The notes below the pieces were generated by a model. The model made no database searches. It saw only the letters and a program-made list of their open reading frames with translations, and was not told the DNA's origin. From Edwardsiella anguillarum (GTDB taxonomy: Bacteria > Pseudomonadota > Gammaproteobacteria > Enterobacterales > Enterobacteriaceae): a stretch of DNA of 64,000 bases. A program made the translations under genes and the position numbers. This document shows positions 17,511 to 25,491 of this stretch, piece after piece. The number at the start of each line of letters is the position of its first letter. Position 1 is the stretch's first letter. The stretch is from the NCBI RefSeq assembly GCF_008801815.1, contig NZ_VZOX01000007.1, one strand, 5' to 3'.

Positions 17511-17651
17511 ATGAAACGCACTTTCCAACCGTCCGTATTGAAACGCAACCGTACCCACGGTTTCCGTGCTCGTATGGCAAACAAAAATGGCCGTCAGGTT
17601 CTTGCCCGTCGCCGCGCTAAAGGCCGCGCTCGTCTGACCGTAGCCGGTTAA
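17511..17651 (+). CDS. rpmH: 50S ribosomal protein L34
   Basis: A 46-residue, highly basic ribosomal protein beginning MKRTFQPSVLKRNRTHGFRA and ending RLTVAG, the standard L34 length. It binds 23S rRNA in the large subunit. The gene is too short for many ORF callers but is unmistakable. It opens the rpmH-rnpA-yidD-yidC-mnmE order, 17 bases before rnpA, and is divergent from dnaA as in E. coli and many other bacteria. Confidence 0.98.
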   Translation: MKRTFQPSVLKRNRTHGFRARMANKNGRQVLARRRAKGRARLTVAG

Positions 17652-17668
17652 TTTAGCTGACCAGATTA

Positions 17669-18028
17669 GTGGTTAAGCTAAGTTTCCCTAGGGAGTTACG
17701 TTTGTTAACTCCCAATCACTTCAATTTCGTCTTCCAGCAACCGCAACGAGCCGGTACGCCCCAACTTACCATTCTCGGCCGTATGAACTCGCTGGGGTAT
17801 CCCCGCATCGGTCTTACTGTCGCCAAAAAGCATGTCAAACGCGCTCACGAGCGTAACCGCATCAAGCGCCTGACACGCGAAAGTTTCCGTCTGCGTCAGC
17901 ATTCGCTGCCAGCCATGGACTTTGTGGTAATCGTCAAAAAGGGTGTTCAGGAACTCGATAATCGGGCGCTGACAGAGATGTTGGAAAAATTATGGCGTCG
18001 CCATTGTCGCCAGGCTCGCGTCTCCTGA
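17669..18028 (+). CDS. rnpA: Ribonuclease P protein component
   Basis: A 119-residue basic protein that joins the M1 RNA to process the 5' ends of precursor tRNAs. The RNP motif is visible in KKHVKRAHERNRIKRLTRESF (residues about 53-73). The start is GTG at 17669, as in E. coli, giving MVKLSFPRELRLLTP. Its 3' end overlaps the start of yidD by 37 bases in another frame, a conserved arrangement in enterobacteria that couples their translation. Confidence 0.97.
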   Translation: MVKLSFPRELRLLTPNHFNFVFQQPQRAGTPQLTILGRMNSLGYPRIGLTVAKKHVKRAHERNRIKRLTRESFRLRQHSLPAMDFVVIVKKGVQELDNRALTEMLEKLWRRHCRQARVS

Positions 18029-18246
18029 TTGCGCTGATACGCGGTTATCAGCGCTTTATCAGTCCGCTGCTTGGGCCGCACTGTCGCTTCCATCCCACCT
18101 GCTCACAGTACGGAATTGAGGCATTGCGCAGGTTTGGGGTGGTAAAAGGCAGTTGGTTGACACTGAAACGCGTATTAAAATGCCACCCTTTGAACCCGGG
18201 TGGCGATGATCCCGTGCCGCCAAAGACCAATAACAGAGAACATTAA
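17992..18246 (+). CDS. yidD: Membrane protein insertion efficiency factor YidD
   Basis: An 84-residue basic amphipathic protein of the YidD family, which assists YidC/Sec-dependent insertion of membrane proteins. It shows the conserved LLGPHCRFHPTCSQYGIEALRRFG with three conserved cysteines across the protein (CRF, CSQ, KCHPLNPGG). It starts inside rnpA and ends one base before the yidC ATG, so translation of all three genes is tightly linked. The length matches E. coli YidD (85). Confidence 0.97.
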   Translation: MASPLSPGSRLLIALIRGYQRFISPLLGPHCRFHPTCSQYGIEALRRFGVVKGSWLTLKRVLKCHPLNPGGDDPVPPKTNNREH

Positions 18247-18247
18247 G

Positions 18248-19873
18248 ATGGATTCGCAACGTAATCTATTCCTCGTCGCTCTGCTGTTCGTGTCCTTCTT
18301 GATCTGGCAGGCCTGGCAGACGGACCACAATCCGCAGCCGGTCGCTCAGACAGCAGGACAGAGCGTAAGTGACACCGCTAGCCAGGCAGTACCGGAAAGC
18401 GGCCAGGGTAAGCTTATTACGGTTAAGACCGACGTACTGGCTTTGACCATCAACACCCGCGGTGGTGACATCGAGCAGGCCGATCTGCTGGCCTACCCGG
18501 CTACTCTGGGCTCAAATACCCCGTTCCAGCTGCTGGAAACCACGCCGCAGTTTGTCTACCAGGCTCAGAGCGGCCTGACCGGCAAGAGCGGTCCGGATAA
18601 CCCGGCTAACGGCGCCCGCCCGCTGTACAGCGCTAACCAAACCAGCTACGAAATGCTGCCGGGCCAAGATGAGCTGCGAATCCCGCTGACCTATACCGCT
18701 GCGAACGGCGTTATCTACACCAAAACCTTCGTTCTTAAGCGCAATGACTACGCTATCGCCGTTGACTATAAGGTGAAAAACGACAGCCACGACGCACTGG
18801 ATCTGACCCTGTTCGGTCAGCTCAAGCAGTCTGTCGATCTGCCGAAGCACCGCGATACCGGCAGCAATAACTTTGCGCTGCACACCTTCCGCGGCGCGGC
18901 TTACTCCTCCAGCGATGACAAGTATCAGAAGTACAGCTTCAGCGATATCGAAGACAAGAATCTGAACGTGCAGACGAAGGGCGGCTGGGTCGCCATGCTG
19001 CAACAGTACTTCGCCACCGCCTGGATCCCGCACGACAGCGGCGTAAACACCTTCTACACCGCCAATCTGGGCAACGGCCAGGCCGCTATCGGCTATAAAG
19101 CACCGTCCGTCAGCGTCGCGCCAAACACAGAGAAGGTGCTCAGCACCACGCTGTGGGTCGGCCCGGAGCTGCAAAGCGACATGGCTGCCGTTGCGCCACA
19201 CCTCGATTTGACCGTGGACTATGGCTGGCTGTGGTTTATCTCTCAGCCGCTGTTTAAGCTGCTGCAGCTGATCCACAGCTTCGTCGGGAACTGGGGCTTC
19301 GCTATCATTATCATCACCTTTATCGTTCGTGGCATCATGTACCCGCTGACCAAGGCGCAGTACACCTCGATGGCCAAGATGCGTATGCTGCAGCCCAAGC
19401 TGCAGGCCATGCGCGAACGTATCGGCGATGACAAACAGCGCATGAGTCAGGAGATGATGGCGCTGTACAAGACCGAGAAGGTTAACCCGCTGGGCGGCTG
19501 CTTCCCGCTGCTGATCCAGATGCCTATCTTCCTGGCCCTGTACTACATGCTGATGGGCTCCGTCGAGCTGCGTCAGGCGCCGTTCGCCCTGTGGATCCAT
19601 GACCTGGCCGCGCCAGACCCGTACTACATCCTGCCTATCCTGATGGGCGTAACCATGTTCTTCATCCAGAAGATGTCGCCAACAACCGTCACCGATCCGA
19701 TGCAGCAGAAGATCATGACGTTTATGCCGGTTATCTTTACCGTCTTCTTCCTGTGGTTCCCGTCAGGTCTGGTGCTGTACTATATCGTCAGCAACCTGGT
19801 CACCATCATCCAGCAGCAGCTGATTTACCGCGGCCTGGAAAAACGCGGCCTGCACAGCCGGGATAAAAAATAA
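18248..19873 (+). CDS. yidC: Membrane protein insertase YidC
   Basis: A 541-residue inner-membrane insertase/chaperone (Oxa1 family) that inserts small membrane proteins such as the F0 c subunit AtpE, alone or with SecYEG. An N-terminal membrane anchor (about 6-24, FLVALLFVSFLIWQAW) is followed by a large periplasmic beta domain (about 25-340) and then five clustered membrane segments. The cytoplasmic hairpin contains QYTSMAKMRMLQPKLQAMRERIGDD. The C-terminus is basic. The ATG at 18248 follows the yidD stop by one base; the further upstream in-frame start lies inside yidD. Confidence 0.98.
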   Translation: MDSQRNLFLVALLFVSFLIWQAWQTDHNPQPVAQTAGQSVSDTASQAVPESGQGKLITVKTDVLALTINTRGGDIEQADLLAYPATLGSNTPFQLLETTPQFVYQAQSGLTGKSGPDNPANGARPLYSANQTSYEMLPGQDELRIPLTYTAANGVIYTKTFVLKRNDYAIAVDYKVKNDSHDALDLTLFGQLKQSVDLPKHRDTGSNNFALHTFRGAAYSSSDDKYQKYSFSDIEDKNLNVQTKGGWVAMLQQYFATAWIPHDSGVNTFYTANLGNGQAAIGYKAPSVSVAPNTEKVLSTTLWVGPELQSDMAAVAPHLDLTVDYGWLWFISQPLFKLLQLIHSFVGNWGFAIIIITFIVRGIMYPLTKAQYTSMAKMRMLQPKLQAMRERIGDDKQRMSQEMMALYKTEKVNPLGGCFPLLIQMPIFLALYYMLMGSVELRQAPFALWIHDLAAPDPYYILPILMGVTMFFIQKMSPTTVTDPMQQKIMTFMPVIFTVFFLWFPSGLVLYYIVSNLVTIIQQQLIYRGLEKRGLHSRDKK

Positions 19874-19900
19874 CCCACGCTGATGCAGCGAGGTACCAGG

Positions 19901-19928
19901 GGGGCGGTCATCAGACCGCCCCTTTTTT
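19901..19928 (+). terminator. Terminator between yidC and mnmE
   Basis: GGGGCGGT (19901-19908) pairs with ACCGCCCC (19915-19922) around a 6-base loop and is followed by TTTTTT (19923-19928). It would reduce read-through into mnmE, which therefore probably has additional promoter input. Confidence 0.9.
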
Positions 19929-19977
19929 CTTGTCGCCCGCCGCGCGGGCCAGCACTCAAAGCCAAAAGAGAGAGAAT

Positions 19978-21345
19978 ATGATCAGCTCATCCGACACCAT
20001 CGTCGCCCAGGCTACCGCGCCGGGACGCGGCGGCGTGGGGATCCTGCGCGTATCCGGCCCGCAGGCGCAGGCCGTAGCCCTGGCGCTATTGGGCAAGCTG
20101 CCCAAGCCGCGCTATGCCGACTACCTGCCGTTCCGAGACCATGATGGAACCCCGCTGGATCAGGGCATTGCCCTCTATTTCCCCGGCCCCAACTCCTTTA
20201 CCGGAGAGGATGTGCTGGAGCTACAGGGCCACGGTGGGCCGGTGATCCTCGATTTACTGTTAAAGCGTATTCTGCAGCTGCCGGGACTGCGCATCGCCCG
20301 TCCAGGAGAGTTCTCCGAACGCGCGTTTCTCAACGATAAAATGGATCTGGCGCAGGCCGAGGCGATTGCCGACCTTATCGACGCCAGCTCAGAGCAGGCG
20401 GCGCGCTCGGCGGTCAACTCGCTGCAGGGCATCTTCTCGGCGCGCATCCATCAGCTGGTCGAGTCCCTGATCCACCTGCGCATCTACGTCGAGGCCGCCA
20501 TCGACTTTCCCGATGAAGAGATAGACTTTCTCTCCGACGGTAAGGTGGAGGCTCAGCTGAATGCGGTGATGGATGAACTGGCCGGCGTACGCACAGAGGC
20601 ACGCCAGGGCAGCCTACTGCGTGAAGGGATGAAAGTGGTGATCGCCGGACGCCCCAACGCCGGGAAATCCAGTCTGCTCAACGCGCTGGCCGGACGAGAA
20701 GCGGCTATCGTCACCGATATCGCCGGCACCACTCGCGACGTCCTGCGTGAGCATATTCATATCGATGGCATGCCGCTGCACATCATCGATACCGCCGGGC
20801 TGCGCGAGGCCAGCGACGAAGTGGAGCGTATCGGCATTGAGCGCGCCTGGCAGGAGATCGAGCGCGCCGATCGTGTACTGTTTATGGTCGACGGCACCAC
20901 CACCGACGCCACCGATCCCGTCACCATCTGGCCCGATTTTATCGCGCGTCTGCCGTCCAGCCTACCCATTACCGTGGTGCGTAATAAGGCGGACGTAACC
21001 GGTGAGCCGCTGGGGATCAGCGACTGCGATGGCCATACGCTGGTACGCCTGTCGGCTCGCACCGGCGCCGGCGTCGACGTACTGCGCGATCACCTCAAGC
21101 GCATTATGGGCTTTGACACTCGTCTGGAGGGGGGATTTCTGGCGCGCCGCCGTCATCTGCAGGCGCTGGATCAGGCCGCCCTGCACCTGCAGCAGGGAAA
21201 AGATCAGCTGCTCGGCGCCATGGCCGGAGAGCTGCTGGCCGAAGAGCTGCGTCTGGCGCAGCAGTCGCTCAGCGAGATCACCGGCGAATTTACCTCTGAC
21301 GATCTGCTGGGACGCATCTTCACCAACTTCTGCATCGGCAAGTGA
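19978..21345 (+). CDS. mnmE: tRNA uridine-5-carboxymethylaminomethyl modification GTPase
   Basis: A 455-residue GTPase that works with MnmG (also in this window) to place the cmnm5 group on the wobble uridine of several tRNAs. The N-terminal tetrahydrofolate-binding domain begins MISSSDTIVAQATAPGRGGVG. The G domain has G1 GRPNAGKSS, G2 TDIAGTTRD, G3 DTAGLR and G4 NKAD. The C-terminal helix ends in the catalytic CIGK. The ATG at 19978 is preceded by GAGAGAG and matches E. coli (454 residues); an upstream start would add unrelated residues. Confidence 0.98.
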   Translation: MISSSDTIVAQATAPGRGGVGILRVSGPQAQAVALALLGKLPKPRYADYLPFRDHDGTPLDQGIALYFPGPNSFTGEDVLELQGHGGPVILDLLLKRILQLPGLRIARPGEFSERAFLNDKMDLAQAEAIADLIDASSEQAARSAVNSLQGIFSARIHQLVESLIHLRIYVEAAIDFPDEEIDFLSDGKVEAQLNAVMDELAGVRTEARQGSLLREGMKVVIAGRPNAGKSSLLNALAGREAAIVTDIAGTTRDVLREHIHIDGMPLHIIDTAGLREASDEVERIGIERAWQEIERADRVLFMVDGTTTDATDPVTIWPDFIARLPSSLPITVVRNKADVTGEPLGISDCDGHTLVRLSARTGAGVDVLRDHLKRIMGFDTRLEGGFLARRRHLQALDQAALHLQQGKDQLLGAMAGELLAEELRLAQQSLSEITGEFTSDDLLGRIFTNFCIGK

Positions 21346-21379
21346 GGCTACGCCGAAACGAACGCCGACCCGCCCGGCG

Positions 21380-21955
21380 TTATCCCCGTCGTTTCTGGTG
21401 ACGCTCGCGGTTATCCACCTTACGCCGCTCGCTCTTACGCAGCAGGATATAGAGCGCGCCGCTGCCGCCGTGGCGCCTATCGGCGCTGTGTATCGCCATC
21501 ACGTCAGGGATCTGCGGCAGCCAGGCGCTGACATAGCTTTTCAGCAGCGCCTGAGGCTGGCTGCGCTCCCCTTTGCCATGCAATACCAACGCGGTACGAA
21601 CGTCGCGCGCGATGCAGTCCGCCACGAACTGCAGCAGCGCGGCGCGCGCCTCAACCAGTGTATGACGGTGCAGATCCAGAACCGCCTGCAGCGCATATTT
21701 CCCCAGCCGCAGCTTACGGTAAACCCCGTCTTGGATCCCCTCACGCTTAAATCCCAGCAGATCGCACGGGCGTAGCATCACGACCGATACCATCGAGAGC
21801 GAATCCAGAGACACATCCAAGGTCTGCTGCGCAGCCGCCCGCCGGGCCAGCTGCGCCTCACTGGGTGGCGCGGCGCGCGCCGTCGACACGCGGCGATCCG
21901 ATACCAGCGGTTTCACGCCGGCCATCTCTTGGCAAAACAGCTGATGGCTATCCAT
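21380..21955 (-). CDS. smrA: Smr-domain endonuclease SmrA
   Basis: A 191-residue protein with a C-terminal Smr (small MutS-related) domain (about 90-185) showing the two signature elements LDLHRHTLVEAR and LVLHGKGERSQ, plus the closing motif HGGSGALYILL. E. coli SmrA (YdaL, 187) has nicking activity on DNA in vitro; its cellular role is unclear. The ATG at 21955 has AGGAAG upstream; a TTG nine codons earlier is the alternative. It is 29 bases downstream of a membrane-protein gene and convergent with mnmE. In E. coli smrA lies elsewhere in the genome. Confidence 0.88.
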   Translation of the reverse strand: MDSHQLFCQEMAGVKPLVSDRRVSTARAAPPSEAQLARRAAAQQTLDVSLDSLSMVSVVMLRPCDLLGFKREGIQDGVYRKLRLGKYALQAVLDLHRHTLVEARAALLQFVADCIARDVRTALVLHGKGERSQPQALLKSYVSAWLPQIPDVMAIHSADRRHGGSGALYILLRKSERRKVDNRERHQKRRG

Positions 21956-21984
21956 TCTTATCTTCCTTATCTCCTCGCACAACC

Positions 21985-22689
21985 TCAGTCGCCTGACAGC
22001 ATATCCGGGCTATCGCGTACCGCGCCGAGACAGTGACGGTATACCTGGCGCGCCGCCTGAGTAATGGAAAACAGCAGTAGACCGCACAGCAGCAGCTCTA
22101 CGCTAACCTGCCAGGTCACCCCGCGCTGCGCCAGCGTCGCCGCCATATAGCTGTAGAGAAATGTCCCCGGCAACAGCGTTAACGCTGAAATCCAGGTATA
22201 TCGCCAAAAACCGATGTCCGTCAGCCCATAGGCATAGTTTTGAATATTGTAGGGAAACAGCGGCACCAGGCGGGTAAAGATCAGAAAGTCGACGCCATAG
22301 CGCGTCATCCCCAAAGCGATCCGCTGAAACAGGGGACGCGACCCAAAACGGGCCTGTAGCCAGTCACGCCCCAAATACCGCGCCAGCAGAAAGGCGCAGG
22401 CGGATGCCAGCGTCGCCGCCAACAGTGAAAATAGCGTTCCCCACCATACCCCAAACAGCATCGCCGCCGCGATCACCAGAATACTGCCCGGAAACAGCAT
22501 CAGCGAGGCGGCAATAAACAGGATCATATAGCCCAGCGCGCCATAGACAAACCCCATCTCCCCCAGCAGACGCTGCAACGCCGCCAGATCGCCGCTCAGC
22601 GTGCGCAGCGGCGTACAGGCGATCGCGACGGCCACTAGCGCCAACATCCCCCATCGCCGCCAAGGTTTACGCCTTCTTTTCCATCGCAT
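21985..22689 (-). CDS. TVP38/TMEM64 (DedA-like) inner-membrane protein
   Basis: A 234-residue integral membrane protein with the VTT/SNARE-associated domain. About five or six hydrophobic segments are visible, starting with LALVAVAIACTP (about 17-28). The central part has LMLFPGSILVIAAAMLFG followed by the family hallmark FTRLVPLFPYNIQNYAYGL (about 138-156) with conserved Arg and Pro. Related proteins (YdjX, YdjZ, DedA) are linked to lipid scrambling and membrane homeostasis, but substrates of this branch are unknown. It probably forms an operon with smrA. I do not assign a symbol because the YdjX/YdjZ paralogue cannot be decided by eye. Confidence 0.85.
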   Translation of the reverse strand: MRWKRRRKPWRRWGMLALVAVAIACTPLRTLSGDLAALQRLLGEMGFVYGALGYMILFIAASLMLFPGSILVIAAAMLFGVWWGTLFSLLAATLASACAFLLARYLGRDWLQARFGSRPLFQRIALGMTRYGVDFLIFTRLVPLFPYNIQNYAYGLTDIGFWRYTWISALTLLPGTFLYSYMAATLAQRGVTWQVSVELLLCGLLLFSITQAARQVYRHCLGAVRDSPDMLSGD

Positions 22690-22905
22690 GTCTCCTCTTA
22701 TCTCGCATTCCTCGCTAGCGCGGTAACCAAATCAGTGCGCTATGCCACACATTACATACATGATGATTATCAAATATCGTTAGAGGATAAATACTTCTAA
22801 GGGTTATACAACCGCCATGTGACAGGCAAGCTGGACTGACACCGGTAAATGCGCCGATCTTTACCGCCTGACGCATCATTATGATCGGCAGTATAGGGAG
22901 TGACT

Positions 22906-23643
22906 ATGGAAAGCCACTTTGTCTGGTGGAACACAGAGCATCGCCCACTGGACGTCCATCGACTCACCGAAGACGTCATCGCAACCTCACTCCACTACTC
23001 CCCTAAACGGCGTGAGCGTTTTCTGCACGCCCGGGTTGCGCTGGCGGAGCTGATGGCCATTCTGTATGGCCACAGTAAACTGCCGCGTACGGCGATCGAC
23101 TGCCGCGGGCGTCCTTTTTTTATCGATCCCAGCCTGCCCGACTTCAGCCTGGCCTATGGCGGCAACATCGTCGGGGTGATGCTGGGATGTACCGGTAAGG
23201 TAGGCCTGGATATTGAGGTAATCCGCGCCCGCCAGGGTGGATTCGTTCCCCTGCAGCAGCAGTACCTGAGCAATACGGAAAAAGTCTGGATCGCACGCCA
23301 AGAGGACAGACTGGAAGCAACCACTCAGCTGTGGGCCATCCGTCAATCCGTGCTGAAAATCTCCGGCCTCGGCAATAGCGGACTCGATACCCTGCGGCTC
23401 CAGCCCGGCGCGGGAAAACTGCGCTCAAGCGCCACGCCGCAGGTCGAAACCCTGAGTGCGATACACAACGATATCGCCTGGGCCTGCAGCCGCTCGCCCT
23501 CGCTACAGCGGCTGCACTACTGGTATATGCAGCCCAACGGGCGCTTGGCCAACGTCGATAGAGAAAAACGCCAGACGCTGGAGCTGTTACCAACGTTTCT
23601 ACGCTTTACCAGCCATGTTCCGCTACAGACGGTATCCGACTGA
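22906..23643 (+). CDS. yieE: YieE, phosphopantetheinyl-transferase-fold protein with altered motifs
   Basis: A 245-residue protein of the Sfp/AcpT-type 4'-phosphopantetheinyl transferase superfamily, and by position and sequence the counterpart of E. coli YieE. Recognisable elements are KRRERFLHARVALAELM (34-50), GRPFF (68-72), FSLAYGG (80-86), GLDIE (100-104) and WAIRQSVLK (143-151). In canonical enzymes the third of these is FNLSHS and the last is W-x-KEA-x-K, so the CoA-binding His and the Mg2+-binding Glu are replaced by Tyr and Gln. The Asp and Glu of GLDIE are kept. Whether it still transfers phosphopantetheine is uncertain. ATG at 22906 follows AGGGAG. Confidence 0.85.
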   Translation: MESHFVWWNTEHRPLDVHRLTEDVIATSLHYSPKRRERFLHARVALAELMAILYGHSKLPRTAIDCRGRPFFIDPSLPDFSLAYGGNIVGVMLGCTGKVGLDIEVIRARQGGFVPLQQQYLSNTEKVWIARQEDRLEATTQLWAIRQSVLKISGLGNSGLDTLRLQPGAGKLRSSATPQVETLSAIHNDIAWACSRSPSLQRLHYWYMQPNGRLANVDREKRQTLELLPTFLRFTSHVPLQTVSD

Positions 23644-23884
23644 TATACCGCGCACAGGATGTGGGCAAGCCAGCGACCTGGATAAAAAGGATTTATTATT
23701 CATCTGGGTGTCCATGGCCTTGCGCACCCCTGGGAGAAATCGCTGCCGCTGCGGACTCTACCCGATCGACTTCGCACACGGCGCAGCGGCAGAAGGCAGG
23801 ACTCTATCGTCTGTTCCATAGACCGATCAGATCCAGCGCACCCGCGTTGACCGCGACGCTAGCTGATGAACGGCTGCCGTACGC

Positions 23885-23919
23885 CATAAACAAACAGGGA
23901 GGGCTAATGCCCTCCCTGT
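23885..23919 (-). terminator. Terminator after adeP; gap 23644-23943 otherwise empty
   Basis: On the minus strand an exact 11-bp stem, ACAGGGAGGGC with GCCCTCCCTGT (23894-23919), has a 4-base loop and a T-rich tail (TTTGTTTAT). It lies 24 bases after the adeP stop. The remainder of the 300-base gap between yieE and adeP shows no convincing gene, promoter or repeat. Confidence 0.88.
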
Positions 23920-23943
23920 CGCTGCTGCGCTTCATCGCGTGGA

Positions 23944-25281
23944 TCAGTGCGCGTCAACCAATGCTATCTTCAGCACAAACAGCAGCGCCACCACCACCAC
24001 GCAGGGGCTAATCTCACGCCAGCGTCCCGTGCCCGCCTTCATCACGCAGTAGGCGATAAAGCCGAGCGCGATCCCCTCGGTGATCGAGAAGCTGAACGGC
24101 ATCATCACCGCAGTAATAAACGCCGGTACCGCCTCGGTCAGATCATCCCACTTAACCCGCGCCAGACTCGAGGTCATCAGCACGCCGACGTAGATCAGCG
24201 CCCCAGCGGCGGCATACCCCGGCACCATCGCCGCCAGCGGAGAGAGGAAGATCACCAGCATGAACAGCAGCCCCACCACCACGGCGGTCAGCCCGGTGCG
24301 CCCGCCGACGGAGACCCCAGAGGAGCTTTCAATGTAGGCGGTCACAGAGGAAGTGCCGATGAAAGAACCGGCGACGGAGCTGATACTGTCCACATACAGT
24401 GCCTGCTGCATGCGCGGAAACTTGCCGTTGACGTCCGTCAGACCCGCTTTATCCGTAACGCCAATCAGCGTGCCCGAGGAGTCGAACAGGTTCACCAGCA
24501 TAAAGGAGAAGATAACGCCGGACAGACCGATATTCAGCGCACCGCTCAAATCGACCTGACCGACTACGCTGGTCACGCTGGGCGGCATAGAGAAAATGCC
24601 GCTGTACTGCACGTCACCCAGCAGCAGACCGATAGCCGTTGTCACCACAATCGATACCAGCACCGCGGCGTGAATGTTACGCGACGCCAGAACAGCGATG
24701 ATGAAAAAGCCCAGCGCCCCCAGCAGAACATGGTGCGACGTCAACTCCCCCACCGTCACCAGCGTATCCTGGTTCGGCACGATGATACCGGCGTTTTTGA
24801 GCCCCATCATCGCAATAAACAGACCGATACCGCTGGTGATCCCCACCCGCAGGCTCAGCGGAATATTGGCGATCATTCAATAGCGAATACGGAATATCGT
24901 CAGCAGCAGCAGACCGACGGCGCCCCAGAAAATGGCGCCCATCCCGATCTGCCAGGAGAGTCCCATCGCCCCGACGACCACAAAAGCAAAGAAGGCGTTC
25001 AGCCCCATCGCTGGCGCCAACGCGACCGGAAGGTTGGCTAACAACCCCATAAGAATACTGCCGAAGGCGGCAATCAGACAGGTCGTCACAAACACGGCCT
25101 GGGTATCCATGCCTGCGGCGCTGAGGATCTGCGGGTTAACGAAGACGATGTACACCATGGTGAGGAACGTGGTGAAACCGGCAATCACTTCGGTCCTGAC
25201 GGTGGTACCATGCGCCTGCAGTTTAAAGACGCGCTCGAATACGCCCCGGGATTGGGCGGTATTGGACGTGGATTGGCTCAT
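23944..25281 (-). pseudogene. adeP: Adenine permease AdeP, interrupted by one in-frame TGA
   Basis: An NCS2-family (AzgA branch) purine permease of 445 codon positions, matching E. coli AdeP (YieG) along its whole length. The reading frame is broken at codon 135, where TGA (24877-24879) stands in place of the expected TGG Trp in the stretch IFRIRY-W-MIANIP. There is no frameshift. The upstream part (25281-24880) encodes 134 residues and the downstream part restarts with ATG directly after TGA (310 residues, 24876-23944). The intact protein would carry about 12-14 membrane segments and import adenine with protons. The stop could be a real inactivation, a strain variant, a sequencing error, or bypassed by reinitiation. 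Divergent from ade. Confidence 0.85.
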
Positions 25282-25397
25282 ACATGAAATCCGTATAGTG
25301 TCTTGGATGGCTATCCTATACTAAAAATGCCAAATGTTGATGTCTGTCACATCCTTTTTTTGCTGTTTTTTTGCCACCGATCAGCCAATGTGATGTA

Positions 25398-25413
25398 ACG
25401 CAAACGCTTATAT
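25398..25413. promoter_or_regulatory. Possible PurR site between adeP and ade
   Basis: ACGCAAACGCTTATAT resembles the PurR operator ACGCAAACGTTTGCGT in its left half and centre, with a degenerate right half. It lies in the divergent adeP-ade control region (25282-25491). The functional context, purine uptake and deamination, fits purine control, but the match is partial. Confidence 0.4.
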
Positions 25414-25491
25414 ACATAAAATCGCTACAATAGACAGATAAAATCGCTTTAATATCAAAATGATAAATCCAATAGCCGTAAGGTGACCCAC

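Noticed and set aside
17992..18028. Overlap of rnpA and yidD as a novel arrangement
   Set aside because: This overlap is the normal enterobacterial gene organisation.
18512..19600. A 362-codon minus-strand frame opposite yidC
   Set aside because: Antisense shadow with biased composition (Gln/His/Arg rich); the plus strand carries clear YidC.
22750..22790. Possible Fur box (ATGATTATCA-type match) upstream of yieE
   Set aside because: Only a short AT-rich core matches the 19-base Fur consensus, too weak to call in this AT-rich gap.
23947..25041. A 364-codon plus-strand frame opposite adeP
   Set aside because: Composition dominated by His, Arg and Gln repeats is typical of a shadow; the true gene is the permease on the minus strand.
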